A stretch of DNA of 43,567 nucleotides from Bradyrhizobium uaiense (GCF_010811875.1 NZ_VKHP01000050.1:1-43567); one strand, 5' to 3'; counted from the first letter of the stretch, positions 33,746 through 42,740 are shown. The notes: generated by a model not told the origin, from the sequence alone. Numbers and translations: made by a program.

Positions 33746-34088
33746 AAGGATGGGCGTTTTCCAGACGGTACCGTGCTTGTGAAAGAGGTATTCAGGGCAG
33801 CTACCGGCAATGACATCTGGCACAATCAGTCACCCCGACAGCCTGGAGGGTTGGTTTGTCATGATGAAGGACCGCAAGGGTCGCTATGCCGCGAACGCGT
33901 TTTTTTGGCGACGGCTAGGGCTGGTCTTGGTTCGACGCCGGCAACCTGTCGACTGACTCCGCTTCGCTTCCTCTCCCGGGGGAGGCGTGGCAGCCTCGCT
34001 CGATTACCGAGAGAATTGCAAGACCTGCCATCAGCCGGCAGAAGCGACGGACCGGATCTACGTTGATGGATAGCCGCCGCTTAGGCGC
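33746..34088 (+). pseudogene. Decayed cytochrome P460-family gene
   Basis: Pieces in three frames spell out a P460-type cytochrome: GRFPDGTVLVKEVFRAATGN (frame starting at 33752), SGTISHPDSLEGWFVMMKDR then KGRYAANAF (next frame), and FGDG-stop-GWSWFDAGN (a seven-T run adds one base, and a TAG stands where Trp is expected). After a degenerate stretch comes CKTCHQPAEATDRIYVDG-stop-PPLR, with the c-type haem motif CKTCH at 34017-34031. Two in-frame stops and at least three frameshifts make it non-functional, and the N-terminal half is missing. P460 cytochromes oxidise hydroxylamine or detoxify NO. Confidence 0.75.
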
Positions 34089-34906
34089 AAGAAAGGCTTG
34101 GCGCAATTCCCCAAAGCTAGACGCTTTGTGCGCATCGGGTCACGAACCGAGTTGACCGAGAGGGCGGCTTTGGAATGCGGAGCCGACCGGTATGGCTGGC
34201 ACACAGCAGTGGGAGTGAGCGGCGCCCGGGCGGGAGGTGCCTTCCTGATCTCTGACGGTATCTGAGGCTCTGTGCCAGTGCGAGCAATGTCAGTCTTAGT
34301 CACGTACGCGGCGCGCCGTCCAGTTGATAGACTTCGATAGGTAGAGGAATTGCCGGTGCTTCGTGAGGAGCATTGTTTTCTGTGAAATCAAGGTCAGAAA
34401 AATGCGGCGCGTATACCGTCGGCACTTGTCCGTCAGACTTGGAAATTTGTGCTTGCAAAACAACGATGAAACGTCGTTTGAAATGATAGAGTGAGAGCAG
34501 GTCCCGCGGCTACCATCGCGTAAATTGGCGTATCTTTGGAAGTATTCTTGTTCTCCCTTCCTTTCGGCGCCGAGCAGTCGGCCGGAGTTGCGTGCTTCGA
34601 TCTAACCTATCCGAATCCGATATCCGATCGTCCCCTTGCCTCTAGCGTATTGCGGCGCATTGCAGCGTGCAGAAAGGCGGAGGGTTGGACCACCGCTCCA
34701 CCCGATAGGTATCGTGCGAGAACTCGTTGTGTAGACTTGTTGCCAGCTTGCCATGAAATCTATGAGGCCAGGCCGATCGGGGGCCTGACCTCCGCTTGAG
34801 TGAACGCTGAAAATAGCTTGGATGTCGACGGCCCACGCGTTTCACCGTCACCGAGGGTTGGAGTTGCTACATTCGCGCGGCCGCGCATCTTTCGTCGAGG
34901 GCTGCC
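34089..34906. other. Non-coding, partly AT-rich stretch
   Basis: 818 bases with no frame that I can support. The part from about 34320 to 34560 is distinctly richer in A and T than the rest of the window. No RNA gene, repeat array or insertion-sequence end is recognised. Confidence 0.4.
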
Positions 34907-35563
34907 TTACGCATAGAGGTGCCGAACATCGGCGATGCGCGCTTCGCCGGCTTTCAACGCCTCGTCCGAGGTGTGAACCGAGTAGTAGCCCAGCACGAGA
35001 TCGTAGGGATGCGGCACCGCCGAGCCGAGAACGAAGGTCGCGCCCTCGGGGCCTGACTGAAGCGAGATCGCGGCATCACTTCGGTCAAATGCGATCATGT
35101 CGCCGGCCTTGTATCGGCCATCGCCCAAGAGACTACCGTGGGACAGGCTGAGCCAGCCGACCTCATGGCCAACCGGCGTTTCGTAGACCCACGTCTCTCC
35201 CGGAGCAAGCGTGACGAGCAGATAGTTGAGGCCGTTGAAGGCGCGCACAGGGCTGGCCTTGCCTTGATAGGCGCCGACGATCAGGCGCGCCGGGCCGACG
35301 GTCGGAATTCCGCTTGCCTCGATGAACTGCCACTCGGGCGCACTCGCTTCCTGCGCGGCAGGCAGAGCCACCCAGAGCTGAAAACCCTTGAATCGTGACG
35401 CGCCAGCCGGTCGATATTCACCGCCATGCCAGATTCCGCTGCCGGCACGCATCCATTCGACCCCGCCATAGTCGAGCAGTCCGGTGCCCCAGTCGCCCAT
35501 GTCGAAACGGAGGTTGCCCTCGGTGCGCGTTTCCAGCTTTCCCTCTGCTTCGTATGAACGCAT
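34907..35563 (-). pseudogene. 5'-truncated pirin-like protein
   Basis: About 200 residues of a pirin bicupin: GGVEWMRAGSGIWHGGEYRP, SRFKGFQLWVALPAAQE, VGPARLIVGAYQGKASPVRA, then the second cupin domain to the stop at 34907. Intact pirins have a longer first cupin with the metal His residues upstream of this region; here it is replaced by unrelated sequence, so the metal site is probably incomplete. I mark it from the in-frame ATG at 35563, but the frame continues upstream into a recombinase-like piece. It may still be expressed as a partial protein. Confidence 0.62.
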
Positions 35564-35596
35564 GAAAGCGAGCACGTCGGGACGCTTAATCTCCTG

Positions 35597-35716
35597 CCTA
35601 CAAAGCTTGCCGAAACGGCGCTTCCGCTCATCGAGGTATGTACGTACGTACTCCGAAATGACTTTCGGTGCGCGCAATTCGGCCTTAAGTCCGCTCAGAA
35701 CGACGCTTAACACGAT
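35597..35716 (-). pseudogene. Short fragment resembling the C-terminal part of a serine recombinase
   Basis: About 40 residues, VLSVVLSGLKAELRAPKVIS then EYVRTYLDERKRR, resemble the segment after the zinc ribbon in large serine recombinases. No catalytic domain is present nearby. It is in the same frame as the pirin remnant and its upstream end meets the start of a glycosyltransferase remnant on the other strand. The assignment is from memory of the family and is modest. Confidence 0.4.
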
Positions 35717-35717
35717 T

Positions 35718-36281
35718 CCCCCGCCGGTCCGCTTGTCGTCAGAACCCGACCAGCTGCAAGTTTGGGAGAAGCGGCTTGGCAGGCGCAATCGACCACGTAT
35801 TGGTCTAACGTGGTCCGGTAGTCTTACGCATCCCAACGATTACGTATCAATCCCGTTGCAGTTGCTTGCCAGTCTTCTGGATATGAACGCTAGCTTCATA
35901 AGCTTGCAGAAAGATCCGCGTCCTACTGATGAGGTCTTTCTTGGGACGTCTGGCATCGTTGACCTGACGGCCGATCTCGCCGATTTCGGTGAGACGGCTG
36001 CGCTTTTGTCTTGCCTTGATTTGGTGATCACGGTGGACACCAGCATTGCTCACTTGGCCGGCGCTATGGGATGCCCAACTTGGATACTGCTTCCCCATTT
36101 GCCTGATTACAGGTGGTTGTTAGATCGTGAAAACAGTCCCTGGTACCCAACTGTGCGGCTATTCAGGAAAGAGGCCGCCGGCGGTTACGAAGCCGTGATC
36201 CGACGCGTTCGTTCCGAACTTGCCAATTTGCTAGAGTCCAAGCTTCTCACCGAAGCGTCAGGACCGCGAAGCGCGCAGTAG
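35718..36281 (+). pseudogene. C-terminal half of a glycosyltransferase (GT9/TPR-linked type)
   Basis: About 187 residues: RPRIGLTWSGSLTHPNDYVS, ASFISLQKDPRPTDEVFLG, the region LADFGETAALLSCLDLVITV, then DTSIAHLAGAMGCPTWILLP and RWLLDRENSPWYPTVRLFR. This is the heptosyltransferase-like end of proteins that carry TPRs followed by a sugar-transferase domain. The N-terminal domain and TPRs are absent; the frame upstream of 35718 is antisense to the recombinase-like piece. A decayed gene. Confidence 0.72.
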
Positions 36282-36448
36282 CCAAGCACCAACCTTCCCT
36301 GGTGGCTTCGAGCTACGTTAGACCGTGTTACCGACAATGCGATCCGAGCGCGCCATAAACCCACACGTGAATGCTGATCGAAAGTTGCCCCTCGATTACT
36401 GACGCGTTTGAGCAAAGCCTCGATTGCATAAGCGATAGAATAGTGGCG

Positions 36449-36468
36449 CCGGCGCCAGTCGGCGCCGG
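36449..36468. repeat. Perfect GC hairpin
   Basis: CCGGCGCC / GGCGCCGG, eight base pairs with the loop AGTC. There is no T tract, so a classical terminator is unlikely. It lies 168 bases after the glycosyltransferase remnant. Confidence 0.55.
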
Positions 36469-36780
36469 ACCGCCGTGCTGCCTGATCGCCGGTGCCGCTT
36501 GGTGTAAACCGAGAATTATCAAGAGACAGTATTTCAAGCGCTTTCACAGATCAGGTCACTATAGTCGGTGTCGGCAAATCCTGATTGCTGCCCGGCGATC
36601 GCGCCCGCCGCAGGCGGTCGCACATGCGAACCTGATCTCGGCGAGCTTCTTCACTAAAAATTCACGACCGAGGCCTCCCGCGATGCGGCGGACGTGGCTG
36701 ATATTATCAGTATATCACCTTATATGGCGCTGCCATCGCCGCTCAACTTGCTAAACCCGGAGTTCGAAAGATGCACATTG

Positions 36781-36810
36781 GCGGCAATTTGCAACCGTTT
36801 GTATTGCCGC
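36781..36810. promoter_or_regulatory. Inverted repeat, candidate operator of the Rieske cluster
   Basis: Perfect arms GCGGCAAT / ATTGCCGC separated by 14 bases, ending 22 bases before the putative -35. Arm length and centre spacing (22 bases, about two helical turns) suit a dimeric activator or repressor. No regulator gene is next to the cluster in this window. Confidence 0.5.
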
Positions 36811-36832
36811 GGCCCAGTGAGGTCTCTTTGGC

Positions 36833-36860
36833 TTGCATTGTCTAAAATAGGATGTATACT
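36833..36860 (+). promoter_or_regulatory. Putative promoter of the Rieske cluster
   Basis: TTGCAT, 16 bases, TATACT: four of six and five of six matches to sigma70 consensus, 32 bases before the chosen ATG. AT-rich surroundings support it. Confidence 0.55.
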
Positions 36861-36892
36861 GAGTAAAATTCAGGGTGGTTCCGAGGTTTGGG

Positions 36893-39745
36893 ATGGCGTG
36901 GCGAAAAGCAATTGCTTTGGAGGAACTGAAGCCCAACGGCGTCAGGAGCGTCGAGATCGACGGCAAGCCTGTGGCGCTCTATCTCCTTGGTGGAGAAGTC
37001 TTTGCCACGCATGGCATATGCACGCATGCGCTAGCCTTTCTTGCCGATGGTTTCGTTGACGGCGACACGATCGAGTGCCCGCTGCACCAAGGCATCTTCG
37101 ATATCAGGTCAGGAAAGGCGCTGTGCTCTCCGGTCACGAAGGACCTTGAGACCTACGCGGTCAAGGTTGCGGATGGCGAGGTATTTGTCGATATCGATGA
37201 GGGCAAGAAGGCTGCGACCGAAGATCGGGCGCCGGTCGGCACACTGAGGGAACGGCCTGCCAGTAGGGCCGTCGTCATCGTGGGAGCCGGGCAGGCGGCT
37301 TCAGCCGCAATTCGCAGCATGCGTGCCAATGAATTCACCGGCACGATAGACCTCGTTGGACGGGAGGAGCACCTGCCGTACGAGCGTCCGCCACTCTCAA
37401 AGGATGTTCTCCTTGGAAAGGCGTCGATCGAATCGTGTCGGCATTTGCCTGAAGCCGACGTGGTCTCCCTCGACGTCAGGACGCACCTCGGCCGCTCCGT
37501 CACTCGCATCGATCCCGCCGCCAGGATTGCGCTCTTGAGTGACGGGACTGAGCTTCAATACGATGCGATCTTGCTGGCGACCGGTGGAGTCCCGCGGCGA
37601 CTTTCCATTGCTGGTGCCGATCTACCCGGTGTGCATTATCTGCGCACGATCGAGGATGCCAATTCCATCAGGCGGTCTCTCGAAAAGGCGAAGCGTCTAG
37701 TCATCGTCGGCGGCGGCTTCATTGGCCTTGAGCTTGCGTCGGCCGCCGCGACGCTCGGGGTCGCCACCGTCGTCCTCGAGCGCGAGGGCGAGCTGATGGC
37801 CCGCGTGCTGCCCCCACCACTTGGGTGCACCTTTCGCTCTCTTGCCGAACGCCACAACGTCTCCGTTCTGTGCGACGTGGAGGTTCAGGACATTCGGCTC
37901 GATGGTCAGCACCTTGTGGTCACTACGTCCGCCGGCCCTTTCGCTGCGGACACCGTTTGCATTGGTGTCGGGTTAGCCGTCGAGACCGAATTGGCTGCCG
38001 CGGCCGGGTGCGCCGTGGATGGGGGGATCGTTGTCGACGCAGAGCAAAGGACGAGCGTCGCAGACATATGGGCAGCTGGCGATTGTGCGTTGCACCATAG
38101 TCCCGTCAGGGGGCGCTCGCGCCGTTTTGAGAGTTGGCACAATGCCGAGCTGCAAGGTGCGGCCGCAGGTCAATCGATTGCCGGGGTGCCTCGGAGTGAG
38201 GACGTCCAGGCCCCCTGGTTCTGGACCGATCAGTTTGGCCTGAACATCCAGATACTCGGTGTCTCGTCACCGGGCGACAAGGTCGCGCTCACTGGGCGCG
38301 ACGGCGAGCGTGGCGCCGTGTACCGCACGATTGATCCGAACACCGGGCGGCTTACCAGCGTGGTCGCGTTTTCTGATCCTGCCGCGATACGGCACGCGCG
38401 CAAGGAGCTCGAAGGCCCGGGAGTTTTTGATATCGCCAAGGCTTCCGCCGCTTGGCTCACGAGCGACGGCAAAGAGGAGAACGGTCAGGTGGTGAATGAG
38501 AGGTCAGTGGCGACAATGACGAACCAATACGTCTGGCCATCCGAAGGGCTCACCAGGGTGCCTGATTGGGTCTACACGGACGACTACATCTACCGGCGCG
38601 AAGTCGAGAAGATCTTTCACGGGCGAACATGGAACTACGTTGCGCTCGAGAGCGAGATTCCCGATGTCGGCGACTTCATCCGTTCCAATGTGGGGCCAAC
38701 GCCTGTCGTCGTATCGCGCGCCGAAGATGGCTCGATCAACGTCTTCGAGAATCGTTGCGCGCATCGCGCAGCCGAGTTCTGCCGCGAACTAAGCGGTAAC
38801 GCCAAGGAATTCGTCTGCCCCTATCATCAATGGTCTTACGACTTGAAGGGCAATCTGGCGGGGGTGCCGTTCCGCCGCGGTGTGGACGGCAAGGGCGGAA
38901 TGCCTCGCGATTTCAAGAATGCAGACCACGGGCTCAGGCAGCTAAAAGTCACGACCCATCGCGGTGTCGTGTTCGCGTCCTACTGCAACGACATGGAGCC
39001 GCTGGCCGAGTATCTCGGACCGGAAATTCTCCGCGAGTTCGAGGCTACCTTTGACGGGCGGAAGCCCAAGGTGCTCGGTCACTATCGCCACAGCCTGCCG
39101 GGAAACTGGAAGCTCTATCACGAGAACCTCAAGGATCCTTATCACGCAACGTTGCTGCACACGTTTCTGGTGACCTTCGGTCTCCTGGTGGCCGGTAATA
39201 AATCGTCCATGATCGCCGATGCCTCCGGTCGGCATGGCGTGATGGCATCGGCAAAGTCGGACGTCAGCAAACTCGACAACAGCACCAAGAAGGAGATGCG
39301 TGCTTACAAGGAAGGCATGAAGCTCGAGGAGCCGCGCTTCATGGATTTCATCAATGAGTTCGATAGTCCCTGGTCAGTGACCATGACGACGATCTGGCCC
39401 AATCTCATTGTGCAGCGGGAGATGAATACACTCGGTGTTCGTCAGATCGTCCCGACGGGGCCCAACGAGTTCATCATGAAGTGGACCATGTTCGGTTTTG
39501 AGGGCGACGATGAGGAAATGACGCGGCATCGGTTGCGGCAAGGCAACCTGATGGGACCCGCAGGCTTCCTTGGCCTCGAAGACAACGAAGCCATCAAGTT
39601 CGTGCAGGATGGCATGCTTGCGGTCCCCGATGGTGAACATGTGGTCGAGTTGGATCCTGGTGTCATCGGCACCGCGGATACCTTGATCTCCGAGGCGTCG
39701 ATACGGGCGATGTATCAGCACTGGCGCAGCGCGATGGAACTCTAA
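36893..39745 (+). CDS. Three-part fusion: Rieske ferredoxin, ferredoxin reductase and Rieske oxygenase alpha subunit
   Basis: One unbroken frame of 950 codons from the ATG at 36893 (GAGG upstream; a GTG at 36875 would add six residues, and the numbering here counts from the GTG). Residues 7-110: Rieske ferredoxin, Cys49-x-His51 and Cys68-x2-His71. Residues 130-525: BphA4/AndAa-like reductase, FAD motif VIVGAGQAASAA, NAD motif VIVGGGFIGLELA (276-288) and WAAGDCA. Residues 548-956: oxygenase alpha subunit, Rieske Cys628-x-His630 and Cys648-x2-His651, bridging Asp754, iron ligands His757 and His762 (DPYHATLLH), and probable Asp903. It would pass electrons from NAD(P)H to O2 activation within one chain. 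The alpha part resembles anthranilate 1,2-dioxygenase AndAc and salicylate hydroxylase NagG. An internal ATG at 38516 could also start the alpha part separately. Confidence 0.9.
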   Translation: MAWRKAIALEELKPNGVRSVEIDGKPVALYLLGGEVFATHGICTHALAFLADGFVDGDTIECPLHQGIFDIRSGKALCSPVTKDLETYAVKVADGEVFVDIDEGKKAATEDRAPVGTLRERPASRAVVIVGAGQAASAAIRSMRANEFTGTIDLVGREEHLPYERPPLSKDVLLGKASIESCRHLPEADVVSLDVRTHLGRSVTRIDPAARIALLSDGTELQYDAILLATGGVPRRLSIAGADLPGVHYLRTIEDANSIRRSLEKAKRLVIVGGGFIGLELASAAATLGVATVVLEREGELMARVLPPPLGCTFRSLAERHNVSVLCDVEVQDIRLDGQHLVVTTSAGPFAADTVCIGVGLAVETELAAAAGCAVDGGIVVDAEQRTSVADIWAAGDCALHHSPVRGRSRRFESWHNAELQGAAAGQSIAGVPRSEDVQAPWFWTDQFGLNIQILGVSSPGDKVALTGRDGERGAVYRTIDPNTGRLTSVVAFSDPAAIRHARKELEGPGVFDIAKASAAWLTSDGKEENGQVVNERSVATMTNQYVWPSEGLTRVPDWVYTDDYIYRREVEKIFHGRTWNYVALESEIPDVGDFIRSNVGPTPVVVSRAEDGSINVFENRCAHRAAEFCRELSGNAKEFVCPYHQWSYDLKGNLAGVPFRRGVDGKGGMPRDFKNADHGLRQLKVTTHRGVVFASYCNDMEPLAEYLGPEILREFEATFDGRKPKVLGHYRHSLPGNWKLYHENLKDPYHATLLHTFLVTFGLLVAGNKSSMIADASGRHGVMASAKSDVSKLDNSTKKEMRAYKEGMKLEEPRFMDFINEFDSPWSVTMTTIWPNLIVQREMNTLGVRQIVPTGPNEFIMKWTMFGFEGDDEEMTRHRLRQGNLMGPAGFLGLEDNEAIKFVQDGMLAVPDGEHVVELDPGVIGTADTLISEASIRAMYQHWRSAMEL

Positions 39746-39768
39746 CGCGAGAGATACGGACCAATCAG

Positions 39769-40281
39769 ATGTCGGCCACCGATCCCACCTACACCGCGGA
39801 AATCCGCCAGCTATTGCTCCGCAACGCAATTGAGCAGTTCAATTGCCAATACGCAGCCGCCCTCGACGAGCAGCGGCTCTCCGACTGGAGCGAGATGTTC
39901 ACGGCGGACGCAAGCTATGTCGTTTTGTCGCGTGAGAACGAAGATCGCGGCCACCCGGTTGGTCTCATCTACTGCGAGAATAGGGGCATGATTCGCGATC
40001 GGGCGTTCGCACTAGAGAAGACCGCCATGTTTGCACCGCGGTACCTTCGTCATCTGATCAGCAATTTGCAGTTGCTCGGCGAAGATGAGGACGGAAACAT
40101 AAAGGCTCGAGCGAACTACGTCGTCTTGCAAGTCTTGTTTGATCGCCCTGACGCGACCATTCACCAGGTCGGGACTTATCACGATGTGTTTCGGCGTTCC
40201 GACGAGGGCCTTAGGCTCAGGCAGCGCCGCTGCGTCTACGATAACCTGCTCGTTCCGAATGCGCTTTGCATTCCGGTGTGA
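39769..40281 (+). CDS. Ring-hydroxylating dioxygenase beta subunit (AndAd-like)
   Basis: 170 residues with the NTF2-like fold of small oxygenase subunits: RNAIEQFNCQYAAALDEQRL, SDWSEMFTADASYVVLSREN, then RYLRHLISNLQLLGEDEDGN and the end LRQRRCVYDNLLVPNALCIP. It holds no cofactor and supports the alpha3beta3 assembly. It lies 23 bases after the fused gene. Its presence shows that the alpha domain belongs to an alpha-beta type oxygenase. The ribosome site is weak (GAGAGA). Confidence 0.92.
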   Translation: MSATDPTYTAEIRQLLLRNAIEQFNCQYAAALDEQRLSDWSEMFTADASYVVLSRENEDRGHPVGLIYCENRGMIRDRAFALEKTAMFAPRYLRHLISNLQLLGEDEDGNIKARANYVVLQVLFDRPDATIHQVGTYHDVFRRSDEGLRLRQRRCVYDNLLVPNALCIPV

Positions 40282-40358
40282 AGCCTTTGGCGAGGAGAGG
40301 GTAGGTACTGTGACCTTGGTAGCGGCGAGGTCGGTTTGGCGGAGCGCATGAAGGGATC

Positions 40359-42740
40359 ATGATGAGCAGGGTCAGCCCGGCCGGTGAAGGTATTGGGGCG
40401 CGAGCCCCGCGCAAAGAGGATGCCCGACACTTGCGTGGTCGAGGCCGGTTCGTCGGCGATATCCATATGCCCGGGCTACGGGAAGTAGCATTCCTGCGCA
40501 GTCCAACGGCGCATGCGAAGATATCGTCGAAGGCAAAATCACCGGATCACGCCGTCGATACCTTCTTCTCCGAAGATCTCATCGGGGTCTCGCCGATCGT
40601 TACGCGATCTTCCATTCCGGGATACAAGGTATCGCAGTATCCGATCCTGGCCACCGACAGGGTGCGCTTCGTCGGCGAGCCGGTCGCCATGTGCGTGGCA
40701 AAGAGCCGTGCGATCGCGGAAGATCTGATCGAGCAGGTCGAGATCGGCTATGACGACCTGCCGGTGATCGCATCTTGTGCGGGCGGTCGCCGCGAGAACG
40801 CGGAACTCTTGCATCCGGAGTGGGGTGATAATCTGTTCTTGGAGACGTTCTTCGACAGTGGCGTCGACGAAGTCATCGCCAAGGCCCCGATCTCGGTCGA
40901 GCTCGAGATGTCATGTGCTCGTCAGACGATGCACCCCATGGAAGGCAAGGGAGTGTTGGCTTGGTGGGATGATCGTGCTGATCAGCTTGTCATTCACACC
41001 TCCACCCAGGTGCCGCATATGATACGGGCCGGGCTGGCCGAGTGCCTCGGGATCGCGCAGGCTCAGATCAGGGTCGCCCCGCCGGACGTCGGAGGCGGGT
41101 TCGGCTACAAGTGCCTGTTGCAGCCCGAGGAGGTTGCCGTAGCCTGGCTGGCTGCTACCTTTAAAAAGCCCTTCCGCTGGACCGAAGATCGCAGAGAGCA
41201 TCTTGTCGCCGGCGCAAATGCGCGGCAGCACGAATACCACGTCAAAGCCTATGCGGACGCGCAGGGACGGCTTCTCGCGCTCGACGCCGAAGTGTCCGTC
41301 GACACGGGGGCGTACTCCGTTTGGCCATTCACCGCCTGCCTGGAGGCTGCGCAGGCCGGAGGCAACCTCCCCGGGCCGTATCACCTGCCGGCCTATCGAT
41401 GTCGGACCTATTCGGTTGCGACCAACAAGCCGCCTTTCGCGCCTTATCGTGGCGTTGCGCGGCCGGGCGTCTGCTTTGCAATGGAGCAGGTTATCGACGC
41501 GATCGCACAGAAGGTCGGTCGCGAAGCATGGGAAGTACGCCGTGACAATTTGGTCCCGGCTTCGGCCATGCCATACACCAACATCACGAACAAGCACTAC
41601 GATTCCGGGGACTATCCGGAGGCGCTCGTTGCCGCAAAGGACATGATCGGACTCGAGGCGTTCCGTGCTGGGGCCAAGCGCGACGACCGGGGGCGTTACC
41701 TCGGCATCGGGTTTGCCAGTTTCACCGAACAGTCTGCGCATGGCACCAAGGTATTTGCATCCTGGGGATTGCCGCTGGTGCCGGGCTTCGATCAGGCACA
41801 CGTGAAGCTGACGCCTGACGGCGCGCTGGAGGTTGCCGCAGGCATCCACACGATCGGGCAGGGCTTGGAAACAACGCTGGCGCAGATTGCTCACGAACAG
41901 ACGGGTGTTCCGCTCAAGCACATCAGGGTCACCCTGGGGGACACCGCGACGACCCCATTCTCGACCGGCGCTTATGCTTCGCGCGGGATCGTCATGTCGG
42001 GCGGCGCGGTCTCACGGGCCGCGGAGGTCGTTGCCGGTCGGATCAGGTCAATTGCCGCCCATTTGCTGCAAGTCGAACCTGCCGCCGTCGGATTTGCCGA
42101 AGGGCGCATCTTTGCGGCAAATGCCAGCGTCACTTACGAGGATGTTGGGCGTGCCTGGTATCTTCGGCCGGACCAACTTCCGGAGACCGTGAACACGGCG
42201 GGTCTGGAGGCGACCGAAGGATACAAGCCGGAAGTCGATACGGGAGTGTTCTCCTACGCCACGCACGCCGTTCGGCTCGCGGTTGACCCCGAAACCGGGC
42301 TTGTCGAGATCCTCGACTATGCGATCGTCGAGGACTGCGGACGCATGGTTAATCCGATGATTGTCGAAGGGCAGACCTATGGAGGTGCAGCGCAGGGTAT
42401 CGGTACTGCGCTGTTCGAAGAGAGCCCGTATGACGATAACGCCCAACCGCTCGCATCGACGCTGCTCGATTATATTCTTCCTGGTCCGACGGAACTGCCC
42501 ACATTTCGCATCGACCATCGCGAGACGCTATCGCCATACTCGGCGCACGGGATCAAGGGGGTCGGCGAGGGCGGAGCGATCGCGCCGCCTGCTGCGATCG
42601 TCAACGCGATAAACGACGCTTTGTCGCCCTTGAACGCTACGATACGGCAGGTGCCGGCGAGCCCGCAGCGAATACGGGAGGCAATCCGGCGCGCGCGTCC
42701 ATCGCAGGCGACAGAATCTCGAAGGGACGTGGCCCGATGA
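40359..42740 (+). CDS. Molybdenum hydroxylase large subunit (xanthine dehydrogenase family)
   Basis: 793 residues (ATGs at 40359 and 40362; GGG lies just upstream). Binds the molybdopterin cofactor and hydroxylates a C-H next to ring nitrogen or an aldehyde with water as oxygen source. Motifs: PPDVGGGFGYK (241-251), APYRGVARPG (361-370) and the catalytic Glu737 in GVGEGGAIAPPAAI. The AYRCSFR loop of true CO dehydrogenase is absent, so a CO dehydrogenase name would be wrong; the loop is nearer to N-heterocycle hydroxylases such as quinoline or nicotinate dehydrogenases, which usually read PYRGAGRP. It follows the oxygenase beta gene by 77 bases and overlaps the medium subunit gene by four. Confidence 0.92.
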   Translation: MMSRVSPAGEGIGARAPRKEDARHLRGRGRFVGDIHMPGLREVAFLRSPTAHAKISSKAKSPDHAVDTFFSEDLIGVSPIVTRSSIPGYKVSQYPILATDRVRFVGEPVAMCVAKSRAIAEDLIEQVEIGYDDLPVIASCAGGRRENAELLHPEWGDNLFLETFFDSGVDEVIAKAPISVELEMSCARQTMHPMEGKGVLAWWDDRADQLVIHTSTQVPHMIRAGLAECLGIAQAQIRVAPPDVGGGFGYKCLLQPEEVAVAWLAATFKKPFRWTEDRREHLVAGANARQHEYHVKAYADAQGRLLALDAEVSVDTGAYSVWPFTACLEAAQAGGNLPGPYHLPAYRCRTYSVATNKPPFAPYRGVARPGVCFAMEQVIDAIAQKVGREAWEVRRDNLVPASAMPYTNITNKHYDSGDYPEALVAAKDMIGLEAFRAGAKRDDRGRYLGIGFASFTEQSAHGTKVFASWGLPLVPGFDQAHVKLTPDGALEVAAGIHTIGQGLETTLAQIAHEQTGVPLKHIRVTLGDTATTPFSTGAYASRGIVMSGGAVSRAAEVVAGRIRSIAAHLLQVEPAAVGFAEGRIFAANASVTYEDVGRAWYLRPDQLPETVNTAGLEATEGYKPEVDTGVFSYATHAVRLAVDPETGLVEILDYAIVEDCGRMVNPMIVEGQTYGGAAQGIGTALFEESPYDDNAQPLASTLLDYILPGPTELPTFRIDHRETLSPYSAHGIKGVGEGGAIAPPAAIVNAINDALSPLNATIRQVPASPQRIREAIRRARPSQATESRRDVAR

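Larger units (their letters stand above)
36282..36892. other. Upstream region of the Rieske gene cluster
   Basis: 611 bases without a supported gene. It includes a GC-rich hairpin (36449-36468), an eight-base inverted repeat (36781-36810), a promoter-like pair (36833-36860) and GAGG just before the ATG at 36893. The first 300 bases are gene debris or spacer. Confidence 0.5.

Noticed and set aside
34907..35836. A single 309-residue gene
   Set aside because: The frame is a composite: antisense of a glycosyltransferase remnant, a recombinase-like piece and a truncated pirin. Only the pirin part is coherent.
40911..41921. A 336-residue minus-strand frame
   Set aside because: Antisense shadow of the molybdenum hydroxylase large subunit, which has all family motifs on the plus strand.
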